Below, one piece after another: positions 1-4,552 of a stretch of 5,709 nucleotides of DNA (within the stretch, counting starts at the first letter, position 1; the number at the start of each line of letters is the position of its first letter). The notes beneath the pieces are model-generated. The model saw only the letters and a list, made by a program, of their open reading frames with translations, had not been told where the DNA came from and did no database searches. Both the position numbers and the translations under genes were made by a program. Location of the stretch: positions 1 to 5,709 of the forward strand of contig JAEWCT010000194.1 in NCBI GenBank assembly GCA_023390485.1, written 5' to 3'. The stretch is from Pseudomonadota bacterium. GTDB taxonomy: Bacteria; Pseudomonadota; Alphaproteobacteria; Rhizobiales; Hyphomicrobiaceae.

Positions 1-7
1 CCCCTAG

Positions 8-28
8 CCCCTCCCCGCTAGGGAGGGG
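8..28. repeat. G+C-rich inverted repeat downstream of rplT
   Basis: An 8-bp perfect stem (CCCCTCCC at 8-15, GGGAGGGG at 21-28, loop CGCTA) lies about 57 bp beyond the rplT stop. An alternative 7-bp pairing, CCCTAGC (2-8) with GCTAGGG (17-23), excludes the first. Read on the rplT strand, no T-run follows within the window, so it is not a textbook intrinsic terminator. It could be a Rho-assisted end of the rpmI-rplT transcript or a copy of a G+C-rich intergenic repeat. The window edge cuts its surroundings. Confidence 0.45.
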
Positions 29-84
29 AAGTGGGGCAACAGTTGAAAACCAACAAAACTGAAAGCCGAACGGCGGCGACAGGC

Positions 85-486
85 TTAAGCGGCCTTCTTG
101 ACCTTGTCCTGGTCGGCCTTTGCGACCGGCGAAGAGGCGGCGGCTGCAGCCTTGTCGACCAGAGCCTTGAAGCCCGCCGGATCGTTGATCGCGATATCCG
201 AGAGGACCTTCCGGTCGACCTCGATGCCGAGGTTCGTCAGGCCGTTGATAAAGCTCCCGTACGTCAGGCCGTGCTCGCGGACAGCAGCGTTGATGCGCTG
301 GATCCAGAGCGCGCGGAAATTGCGCTTACGACGCTTGCGGTCACGATAGGCGTACTGCTGCGACTTCTCGACCGCCTGCTTGGCAACGCGGATCGTATTC
401 TTGCGGCGGCCATAAAAACCCTTGGCGGCCTTGATGACTTTCTTGTGCTTGGCGTGGGCGGTAACGCCACGTTTGACGCGGGCCAT
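85..486 (-). CDS. rplT: 50S ribosomal protein L20
   Basis: Encodes the 133-residue large-subunit protein L20, which binds 23S rRNA early in 50S assembly and in studied bacteria also represses its own operon. The N-terminus ([16 protein letters not shown]) and the basic region at residues 16-58 are typical. The family signature is at about 54-70, with the run [10 protein letters not shown]. After the core of about 118 residues comes an Ala/Lys-rich tail (about 112-133), as in rhizobial L20 proteins. The ATG at 486 is preceded by AGGAG (496-500) at a 9-nt spacing. It lies 96 bp behind rpmI on the same strand with no obvious promoter between, so the two are probably co-transcribed. A strong hairpin sits in that gap. 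The next gene downstream lies outside the window. Confidence 0.98.
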   Translation of the reverse strand: MARVKRGVTAHAKHKKVIKAAKGFYGRRKNTIRVAKQAVEKSQQYAYRDRKRRKRNFRALWIQRINAAVREHGLTYGSFINGLTNLGIEVDRKVLSDIAINDPAGFKALVDKAAAAASSPVAKADQDKVKKAA

Positions 487-536
487 TGGAGAAAACTCCT
501 GGAATTAGTGCTTCAAGATGGGAAGAGATTTCGTTT

Positions 537-574
537 GCCGCTTGGGGCTACCTCAGGAGCCAAACCCAAGCGGC
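537..574 (-). promoter_or_regulatory. Stem-loop in the rpmI-rplT intercistronic region
   Basis: A 10-bp perfect stem (GCCGCTTGGG at 537-546 with CCCAAGCGGC at 565-574) encloses a further short GCT/AGC pairing (547-549 with 558-560). It begins 9 bp after the rpmI stop and ends about 37 bp before the rplT Shine-Dalgarno. On the transcribed strand it is followed by AAACGAAATC, not a U-run, so it is unlikely to be a simple terminator. A role in mRNA processing, stability or translational control of rplT is inferred, not shown. Confidence 0.6.
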
Positions 575-582
575 GGGAGATC

Positions 583-783
583 TCAGCGATTATAGGGCAT
601 GTATTTCTTGACGATCTTCGCGTCAGAATCGTTCAGCACGCCTGTGCCGCGCGCCTTCTGAATGAATTTCGCCGTGCGCTTGATCATGCCGTGACGCTTG
701 CCGGCCTGGGCGGCAACTACCTTGCCCGTGCCGGTCATCTTGAAGCGCTTTTTGGCGCCGCTCTTCGTCTTCATTTTAGGCAT
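583..783 (-). CDS. rpmI: 50S ribosomal protein L35
   Basis: Encodes a 66-residue L35, the usual length for this small basic large-subunit protein. The start [15 protein letters not shown] is diagnostic, followed by [10 protein letters not shown] (about residues 28-37) and the C-terminal MPYNR. The frame stays open upstream to 966, but the ATG at 783 is chosen because it begins the conserved protein and has AAGGA (794-798) at a 10-nt spacing. It is the first gene of the rpmI-rplT pair, with a long non-coding leader in front. infC, its usual upstream partner, is found about 3 kb away on the same strand. Confidence 0.97.
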   Translation of the reverse strand: MPKMKTKSGAKKRFKMTGTGKVVAAQAGKRHGMIKRTAKFIQKARGTGVLNDSDAKIVKKYMPYNR

Positions 784-1090
784 TTTGCTTTGGTCCTTAT
801 ATCGCTCACGGGCCGCACCGCCGATCGCTTGCGCGCTCGGCTGGCCCTCCGCGGGGCGGCGCTTGCGCCGGGCCGCCTTGCGGCCCCGGCCCCTTTGGGT
901 CCGAAGTGCGGAGGCGAGCTTGAGGCGCTCAGTGCCTGGGTTCTTTACGAACCGAAGTGCGATCACCAGGTGGCGATTGCACTCTCGGCCGCATCTCTGC
1001 GACCGGTCCTGCGAAGGGTGCTTTTTGCGGTTTCCGCTTGTTTTTCAAAAGCATAAGAACCGCCACGGCATGCCTCGCCGGGCGGCTCTG
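784..1090 (-). promoter_or_regulatory. Long structured 5' leader of rpmI-rplT (putative)
   Basis: If transcription starts at the promoter at 1097-1125, about 300 nt of untranslated RNA precede rpmI. The stretch has several potential stems: GGGCCGC/GCGGCCC (870-876 with 880-886, loop CTT), an adjacent GGCG/CGCC hairpin (858-869), GGTTC/GAACC (939-943 with 949-953), and a nested GCTTTT/AAAAGC plus GCGG/CCGC structure (1020-1052). The 10-mer CCGAAGTGCG occurs twice, at 901-910 and 952-961. Reading frames crossing it on both strands look like shadows. L20 autoregulates rpmI-rplT through leader RNA in E. coli and Bacillus; equivalence here is inference. Confidence 0.5.
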
Positions 1091-1096
1091 GGCGGG

Positions 1097-1125
1097 TTTA
1101 TAGGGGAGCCATCGGAACTTCGCAA
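1097..1125 (-). promoter_or_regulatory. Sigma70-type promoter for rpmI-rplT
   Basis: On the minus strand, TTGCGA (1120-1125) and TATAAA (1097-1102) are separated by exactly 17 bp. Each is close to the consensus hexamer, and the pair points toward rpmI. The predicted transcription start is near 1090. This is the best promoter match I found in the non-coding region between rpmI and the divergent plus-strand gene. It would give the ribosomal protein genes their own promoter, consistent with their separation from infC. Confidence 0.6.
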
Positions 1126-1221
1126 CATTTTCGGCAAGCGATGCGAAAAATGCAACGCGCGGACGGATTTCGGCGGAGACCCGCGAAATTCTCAAGAGTT
1201 ACATTAGAACTAAATACAGAG

Positions 1222-1236
1222 TTAATGCGTTGTTAA
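1222..1236. promoter_or_regulatory. CtrA-type binding site TTAA-N7-TTAA
   Basis: TTAA at 1222-1225 and TTAA at 1233-1236 are separated by seven bases (TGCGTTG). This is the full-site spacing known for the alphaproteobacterial cell-cycle regulator CtrA. The box ends 27 bp before the GTG start of the small membrane protein at 1264, a typical promoter-proximal position. Assignment to CtrA rests on motif and clade only. Confidence 0.45.
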
Positions 1237-1263
1237 GGCGCAAAAGCGCGAGGGAGACGGGCC

Positions 1264-1611
1264 GTGAAGCAGATCATCGATCAGATCGTCAGTTTGCTGC
1301 AGCAGGGCATCACGGCCATTTTCAGGTTCGTCGAGCTTGTCTGGCAGTGGTCGTTCGGCGAGATGCTGGCGATCTTTCAATCGAACTGGCAGGCGCTGCC
1401 GATTTGGAAAATCGCAGTGCTCGTGCTCGTCGTCATCGCCATCATCTACGTGCTTTACAAGGGCTTCTTCCAGCTCTGGGCGGCGGCTGAGCAGATCTTC
1501 AAGGCGTTTGTCGAGCTGTTGATGGTTCTCGTTTCCATCCTGCCGTACGTGCTGATCGCGGGCCTGATTGCGGCGGCCGGAAGCTACGTGATCCAGCACG
1601 TCAACCTCTAG
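1264..1611 (+). CDS. Small two-helix inner-membrane protein, function unknown
   Basis: A 115-residue protein that I do not recognise as a named family. Residues 1-35 are an amphipathic, membrane-surface-like segment. Two hydrophobic helices follow, at about 46-66 (KIAVLVLVVIAIIYVLYKG) and about 83-108, joined by an aromatic/acidic stretch (about 67-82). No catalytic motif or signal peptide is visible. The start is GTG, supported by GGAG at 1253-1256 with a 7-nt spacing and by the protein-like N-terminus. It is transcribed divergently from rpmI and converges on the gtrA-like gene with only 10 bp between the stop codons. The CtrA-type box just upstream hints at cell-cycle or envelope-linked expression, which is inference. 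Confidence 0.82.
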   Translation: MKQIIDQIVSLLQQGITAIFRFVELVWQWSFGEMLAIFQSNWQALPIWKIAVLVLVVIAIIYVLYKGFFQLWAAAEQIFKAFVELLMVLVSILPYVLIAGLIAAAGSYVIQHVNL

Positions 1612-1621
1612 CGCCAAGTGT

Positions 1622-2056
1622 TCAGGCTTGCGACGCGGGCTCGGCGACTGCGGGCTCGCTCGCATTCGTGTTCTTGCTGAAGACGATACGTGTGCGGACG
1701 TAGTAGAGCGAGGCGAAGCAGATCAGCAGAGAGATTGTTTTGCCTTCGATCGGCGGCATGTTCATGTGGTGCACCGTCAGCCAGATGATGCCGGCGGTCA
1801 GAAGCAAGCCGAGGAGTGACGTTCCGACGAACTCCATGAACAGCCGATGCCGCGATTTGTGCGACATGTCATGCAGGAAGACGAAGTTCGTCGTCAGCGC
1901 GAAGTTCACCACCATTCCGACGACGTAAGCGGCGATGCTCGCAAGAACGGGAAACCCGAAGAGGTATGTGAGGCTGAGAAAGATCGTGTAATCGACGACG
2001 GTCGAAGCCAGGTTGACGCCGGTATACAGCAGGGCATGGCGAACCTTGGGGTGCAT
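1622..2056 (-). CDS. GtrA-like polysaccharide membrane protein
   Basis: A 144-residue protein with the four-helix layout of the GtrA family (helices at about 9-31, 36-57, 73-95 and 105-123) and family-typical motifs: the N-terminal YTGVNLASTVVDY, NFALTTNFVF (51-60) ending helix 2, and RTRIVFSK near the C-terminus. GtrA proteins are small inner-membrane proteins thought to move lipid-linked sugars across the membrane for O-antigen or cell-wall glycosylation. The frame is open to 2284, but the extra residues are not membrane- or family-like. The ATG at 2056 begins the conserved part and has AGAAGG about 8 nt upstream. No partner glycosyltransferase is adjacent; two lie 2.5-4 kb away on the same strand. 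The substrate cannot be told. Confidence 0.88.
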   Translation of the reverse strand: MHPKVRHALLYTGVNLASTVVDYTIFLSLTYLFGFPVLASIAAYVVGMVVNFALTTNFVFLHDMSHKSRHRLFMEFVGTSLLGLLLTAGIIWLTVHHMNMPPIEGKTISLLICFASLYYVRTRIVFSKNTNASEPAVAEPASQA

Positions 2057-2413
2057 TCCGACGGCCTTCTCGCGACTGATTTCGAACGATGCGGGAGATA
2101 AAGCGGGCTGGCAAGAGAACCGCTGTAACTTGGGAAACATCAGGACTTTTCGCACGGGCGATTTACCAGCGCGGGACTCTCTTCCGCTGTTTTCTAGGCG
2201 GTTAGTGAAACTTCGGTTATGCGCCAAATCGACCGGAGCCATTGCTCTCACCTTCGGTATTGCCGCCGGTGCTTCGCGGTCCACGACGGTACACGGCAGA
2301 AATTTCCATTTGCTGCGGATTGCGTCTCGTTAGCTGACGTTGACTGGTGCGCCCGTCCACATCTGGCAAGCTAGGATCGCTGTGTTGAAGTGGCGTACTT
2401 TGAGAGTTTGGTC
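2057..2413. other. Intergenic region between gtrA-like and plus-strand small genes
   Basis: About 357 bp between two divergently oriented genes, so it should hold promoters for both. The gtrA frame runs open through much of it (to 2284), but this looks like chance. TTGACT at 2340-2345 points toward the plus-strand gene but lacks a convincing -10 at the right spacing. I see no strong hairpin, repeat or RNA gene. Confidence 0.5.
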
Positions 2414-2614
2414 ATGAGACTCGATCCGTTCGTCGTCGCGATTTTCTTTTTGGCAGCGCTGCCGACTGCTGCGATCAGTTTGCGTTCCGCAACCGGCTGG
2501 CGCGTAGGCGTGGTCTTCGCGGCGTTCTATCCGGCGTTGGTCTTGCTCGTCGGAATTTTGATGATTGCCGCATTTATTTCGCTTGCTGCGCTCGGTCTGG
2601 TGGACCTCGATTGA
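2414..2614 (+). CDS. Small hydrophobic membrane protein, hypothetical
   Basis: A 66-residue, very hydrophobic protein, not assigned to a family. It begins MRLDPFVVAIFF. One hydrophobic helix spans about residues 5-23, a short Arg/Thr loop (LRSATGWR) follows, and a second long hydrophobic stretch runs from about 32 to 62, ending in VDLD. The start is uncertain: a GTG at 2390 would add eight residues but has no ribosome-binding site at a good distance, while the ATG at 2414 has GAGAG at 2402-2406 with a 7-nt spacing. Coding status is inferred from the coherent membrane pattern. It is followed 95 bp later by the ribbon-helix-helix-like gene on the same strand, so co-transcription is possible. 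Confidence 0.55.
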   Translation: MRLDPFVVAIFFLAALPTAAISLRSATGWRVGVVFAAFYPALVLLVGILMIAAFISLAALGLVDLD

Positions 2615-2676
2615 GGACCAAAATCGCTTAGCGTTTCGCGGGGAACAGCGGCGATAGCCGTGGCCGTGGTGCTGTG

Positions 2677-2695
2677 GGCTGCATCAAATGCAGCC
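2677..2695. promoter_or_regulatory. Perfect palindrome upstream of the RHH-like gene
   Basis: GGCTGCAT (2677-2684) and ATGCAGCC (2688-2695) form an 8-bp perfect inverted repeat with the 3-nt spacer CAA. It ends three bases before the Shine-Dalgarno GGAG (2699-2702) and 14 bases before the ATG at 2710. No T-run follows, so it is not a terminator of the upstream gene. It could be a DNA operator, fitting an autoregulating ribbon-helix-helix repressor, or an mRNA hairpin that affects access to the ribosome-binding site. Confidence 0.55.
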
Positions 2696-2709
2696 TATGG
2701 AGCAGCGCC

Positions 2710-2886
2710 ATGTACCATATCGTTCATATTGGCTTAAACAGCGACGCGCTGAAAAAGCTGGACGAACTGCGGCAAGCTTATCCAAACCTCTATAATCGGC
2801 AGGATATTATCCTTCGCCTTCTCGCCGATGCGCACCAGAGTTTGGCAAATAACGTGCCGCAACCTAAGCTTCAGCTCGCTGCGTGA
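2710..2886 (+). CDS. Putative ribbon-helix-helix DNA-binding protein
   Basis: A 58-residue protein whose pattern resembles the MetJ/Arc/CopG ribbon-helix-helix fold: a short N-terminal strand (YHIVHIGLN, about 2-10), helix A (SDALKKLDELRQAYP, about 11-25), a turn (NLYNRQ), helix B (DIILRLLADAHQSL, about 32-45) and a loose tail. Such proteins are dimeric DNA-binding repressors or antitoxins. This assignment rests on pattern only. The ATG at 2710 is chosen over a GTG at 2674 because GGAG (2699-2702) lies 7 nt upstream and because the GTG would place the palindrome inside the gene. Codon use is more AT-rich than in the flanking conserved genes, suggesting acquired or fast-evolving DNA. No toxin-like neighbour is evident. 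Confidence 0.65.
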   Translation: MYHIVHIGLNSDALKKLDELRQAYPNLYNRQDIILRLLADAHQSLANNVPQPKLQLAA

Positions 2887-2949
2887 CGAATATTGCGGAT
2901 ACTCTGTCTAGTTCAGTGTTCATTCAGTTTTTAGACGACACATTTTTCG

Positions 2950-2975
2950 CGCACGTTTGTGGCGTGCGTTTCTTT
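2950..2975 (+). terminator. Candidate intrinsic terminator after the RHH-like gene
   Basis: CGCACG (2950-2955) pairs with CGTGCG (2963-2968) around a 7-nt loop, and TTTCTTT follows. It lies 63 bp after the stop of the RHH-like gene and just before the secreted peptide gene, so it would insulate the two. The stem is only 6 bp and the tail is interrupted by a C, so efficiency is uncertain. Confidence 0.45.
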
Positions 2976-3005
2976 AATGCGTTCGTTTAAATTGCGGAGA
3001 TGAAC

Positions 3006-3239
3006 ATGCGTATTGCACCACTTCTGGCAGCATCCGTTGTCGCCATCGGCTTGTCTGCGGCGAGTTCCGGTTCGCAAGCTGCCCCGTTAGCACCCCTAAA
3101 GGGTCTCGAGACAAACCAGTCACTCGCGACGCAGGTTGATTTTCGGCGATCCTGCTGGCGTTGGCGCCGCATCTGCGCCGATCGCTGGGGTTGGGGCGGC
3201 CCGCGTTTCCGTCGCTGCATGTGGCGTCACGGCTGCTGA
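3006..3239 (+). CDS. Secreted Cys/Trp/Arg-rich small protein
   Basis: A 77-residue protein with a clear Sec signal peptide: basic Met-Arg start, hydrophobic core APLLAASVVAIGL, and probable cleavage after Ala25 (SQA/AP). The mature part of about 52 residues has a Pro/Leu linker and then a dense basic, aromatic tail (47-77) with Cys50, Cys57, Cys71 and a C-terminal Cys77, five Trp and eight Arg. Four cysteines suggest two disulfides in the periplasm or outside the cell. I do not recognise a named family; similar small exported proteins with WR-rich, Cys-containing tails occur in Rhizobiales, function unknown. The ATG at 3006 is preferred over the one at 3000 because GGAG (2996-2999) is 6 nt upstream of it and touches the other. 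Confidence 0.7.
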   Translation: MRIAPLLAASVVAIGLSAASSGSQAAPLAPLKGLETNQSLATQVDFRRSCWRWRRICADRWGWGGPRFRRCMWRHGC

Positions 3240-3251
3240 CGTTTTCACGTC

Positions 3252-3286
3252 ATGCGCGGCGGCGCATTGCAATCGCCGCGCATTTT
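3252..3286 (+). terminator. Intrinsic terminator between convergent genes
   Basis: ATGCGCGGCG (3252-3261) and CGCCGCGCAT (3274-3283) form a perfect 10-bp G+C-rich stem with a 12-nt loop, followed on the plus strand by TTTT (3283-3286). It ends the secreted-peptide gene, whose stop is 13 bp upstream. The opposite-strand gene stops at 3286, directly against the hairpin, so the structure may terminate both. The minus-strand side lacks a T-run, making plus-strand termination the stronger reading. Confidence 0.75.
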
Positions 3287-3660
3287 CAAAGGTTCATATT
3301 CATTCGACGCAGGCGCGTCGCCAACAGGCTCATGACGCGTAGTGCGAACTGCGGGTCGTTGCGCACGACGGCGAGAAATGCCGGCTTGTCTATCGCAACG
3401 ACTTCGGTCGGTTCGGCGGCCATTGCTGCCGCACTTCGCGGGCCATCGTCGATCAGCGCCATCTCACCGAAAATGCCGCCGGTGCGGACGTTCTCGAGCA
3501 CCGTCCCGTAGGTGATGATGTCAACCCGGCCCGATCGCACCATGTACATGGCGTCACCGGGATCGTCTTCGAGGAAGATCTTCTCGCCCGCCTCGAAATG
3601 GCGAAATGGCGCGCCAATGTGGTCAAGTATCGAGAAATCAAATGGCCGGTCATCGCTCAT
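3286..3660 (-). CDS. Single-domain cyclic nucleotide-binding protein (Crp/Fnr-type cNMP domain)
   Basis: A 124-residue protein made almost entirely of one cyclic-nucleotide-binding beta-barrel. Beta-roll features run from GAPFRHFEAGEKIFLEDDPGDAMYMVRSGRVDI (about 16-48). The phosphate-binding cassette is at 61-77 (GGIFGEMALIDDGPRSA), with the Glu (E66) and Arg (R75) that contact the cyclic nucleotide in known family members. The C-terminus (about 92-124) is the lid helix region, with no helix-turn-helix, so it is not a CRP-type transcription factor by itself. The ATG at 3660 is chosen because GGGGGA lies about 8 nt upstream; an upstream TTG (3726) would add an unlikely extension. It is 160 bp downstream of infC and converges on the secreted peptide gene. 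Role and ligand are unknown. Confidence 0.88.
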   Translation of the reverse strand: MSDDRPFDFSILDHIGAPFRHFEAGEKIFLEDDPGDAMYMVRSGRVDIITYGTVLENVRTGGIFGEMALIDDGPRSAAAMAAEPTEVVAIDKPAFLAVVRNDPQFALRVMSLLATRLRRMNMNL

Positions 3661-3790
3661 GCGGCCGTTCCCCCGAAAAGACCTATCGGATACGGCAACG
3701 CTAGAACCGTCCGTCGGCGAGAGCAAGTCCGCCGGCGAGGATCAGAGCAAATCGGGAGCGAGACGAAGGAGACACGGATAAGGGGACAAG

Positions 3791-3811
3791 GGCGGGGCGG
3801 ATAACCCCGCC
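3791..3811 (-). terminator. Hairpin downstream of infC, probable terminator
   Basis: GGCGGGG (3791-3797) pairs with CCCCGCC (3805-3811) around CGGATAA, 9 bp beyond the infC stop. On the minus strand CTTGTCCCCTT follows, which is only moderately T-rich. The position suggests the infC transcript ends here, separating it from the cyclic-nucleotide-binding gene, with some read-through possible. Confidence 0.55.
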
Positions 3812-3820
3812 GCAGTCAGA

Positions 3821-4363
3821 TCATTTGGGGGCGAGCACCATCACCATCTGGCGGCCTTCGAAGCGCGGTTCGCTCTCGACCTTGGAGATGGACTCGGTGT
3901 CGGCTTTCACACGCTGCAGCACCGCCATACCGAGTTGAGAGTGCGCCATCTCACGGCCGCGGAAGCGTAGCGTTATCTTGACCTTGTCGCCGTCTTCGAA
4001 GAAGCGTTTGATCGCCCGCATCTTCACATCGTAGTCGTGATCGTCGATGCCCGGACGCATCTTGATCTCTTTCAACTCAACGATTTTCTGATTTTTGCGG
4101 GCCTCGGCGGCCTTCTTCTGCTCTTGGAATTTAAACTTGCCGAAATCGAGGATCTTGCAGACCGGCGGTTCCGCGTCGGGCGAGATCTCAACGAGATCCA
4201 GTCCGGCCTCTTCGGCGCGGGCAAGAGCATCGAATTTTGCAATGACGCCGACGTTCTGGCCTGTCTCATCGATGAGACGGACTTCCCGGGCCCGAATTTG
4301 GTCGTTGATGCGGGGCCCTGAGTTTTCCCGGCTCTGAGGCTCGGGTCGCATTGGTTTACGGAT
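3821..4363 (-). CDS. infC: Translation initiation factor IF-3, rare AUC start
   Basis: IF3 binds the 30S subunit, prevents premature joining of 50S and rejects wrong start codons. The N-domain (about residues 15-85) contains the family signature [15 protein letters not shown] (about 70-84), a charged linker follows, and the C-domain starts around [16 protein letters not shown]. The length of 180 residues is normal. The first ATG in frame is at 4351, but AGGAG (4371-4375) lies 19 nt from it and only 7 nt from ATC at 4361-4363. An in-frame TGA (4367-4369) excludes anything further upstream. Starting at ATC gives M-R-K-P, like the MRRP start of rhizobial IF3. Rare start codons (AUU in E. coli, AUC reported in Myxococcus) mediate IF3 autoregulation. 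The gene is detached from rpmI-rplT. Confidence 0.95.
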   Translation of the reverse strand: MRKPMRPEPQSRENSGPRINDQIRAREVRLIDETGQNVGVIAKFDALARAEEAGLDLVEISPDAEPPVCKILDFGKFKFQEQKKAAEARKNQKIVELKEIKMRPGIDDHDYDVKMRAIKRFFEDGDKVKITLRFRGREMAHSQLGMAVLQRVKADTESISKVESEPRFEGRQMVMVLAPK

Positions 4364-4375
4364 GGTTCAGCTCCT
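4364..4375 (-). promoter_or_regulatory. infC ribosome-binding site that decides the AUC start
   Basis: AAAGGAG on the minus strand (AGGAG at 4371-4375) is followed by CTGAACC and then the ATC codon at 4363, a 7-nt spacing. The downstream ATG at 4351 would be 19 nt away, far outside the usual range. The in-frame TGA lies between the site and the ATC. Confidence 0.75.
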
Positions 4376-4452
4376 TTTGTGGTTCCAATTATGACCGGGG
4401 AGAGATTCCAGCCCCAGTCAGCGGCGAACATGGGAAGCAACGGGCGCCTAAG

Positions 4453-4469
4453 TCAAGCGGGACGCTTGA
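4453..4469. promoter_or_regulatory. Inverted repeat overlapping a candidate -35 box upstream of infC
   Basis: TCAAGCG (4453-4459) and CGCTTGA (4463-4469) form a 7-bp perfect inverted repeat with spacer GGA, in the 189-bp gap between the GT8-like gene and infC. On the minus strand its edge overlaps TTGACT (4451-4456), a good -35 hexamer, but the matching -10 (around 4427-4433) is poor. No T-run follows on the minus strand, so termination of the glycosyltransferase transcript is less likely than an operator, though neither is proven. A separate CATAAT (-10-like, 4388-4393) lies nearer to infC without a clear -35. Confidence 0.35.
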
Positions 4470-4552
4470 GCAAAATTGGCAAATGAGGCTATTTCGCCCA
4501 TTTTCCGAACACCTCCCTTTGCCGCATGGCCGCTTGGCGAGGCAAATGGCCG

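Noticed and set aside
939..953. tRNA-like T-arm (GGTTCGTAAAGAACC on the minus strand)
   Set aside because: No matching acceptor, D or anticodon stems could be placed around it.
784..966. N-terminal extension of rpmI to a start at 966
   Set aside because: The extra 61 residues are not part of L35; the conserved protein begins at 783 with its own Shine-Dalgarno.
1027..1045. Plus-strand terminator GCGG-TTT-CCGC followed by TTGTTTTT
   Set aside because: The stem is only 4 bp and no plus-strand gene ends nearby; it is better seen as part of a larger fold in the minus-strand rpmI leader.
31..1056. 341-codon plus-strand open frame across rplT and rpmI
   Set aside because: It lies antisense to two certain ribosomal protein genes and their leader; the translation has no domain pattern and is explained by the G+C-rich codon bias of the real genes.
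2057..2284. N-terminal extension of the gtrA-like protein to GTG at 2284
   Set aside because: The extra 76 residues are polar and unlike the family, while the ATG at 2056 has a well-spaced AGAAGG and starts the conserved part.
2974..2990. Second CtrA site before the secreted peptide gene
   Set aside because: The two TTAA halves are nine bases apart, not seven, so it does not meet the known full-site spacing.
2390..3285. Toxin-antitoxin or defence island
   Set aside because: Only an RHH-like protein fits an antitoxin; the neighbouring small membrane protein and the secreted peptide show no recognisable toxin or nuclease motif, so such a label is not supported.
3661..3726. TTG start at 3726 for the cyclic-nucleotide-binding protein
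   Set aside because: It adds 22 low-complexity residues outside the domain; the ATG at 3660 has a better ribosome-binding site.
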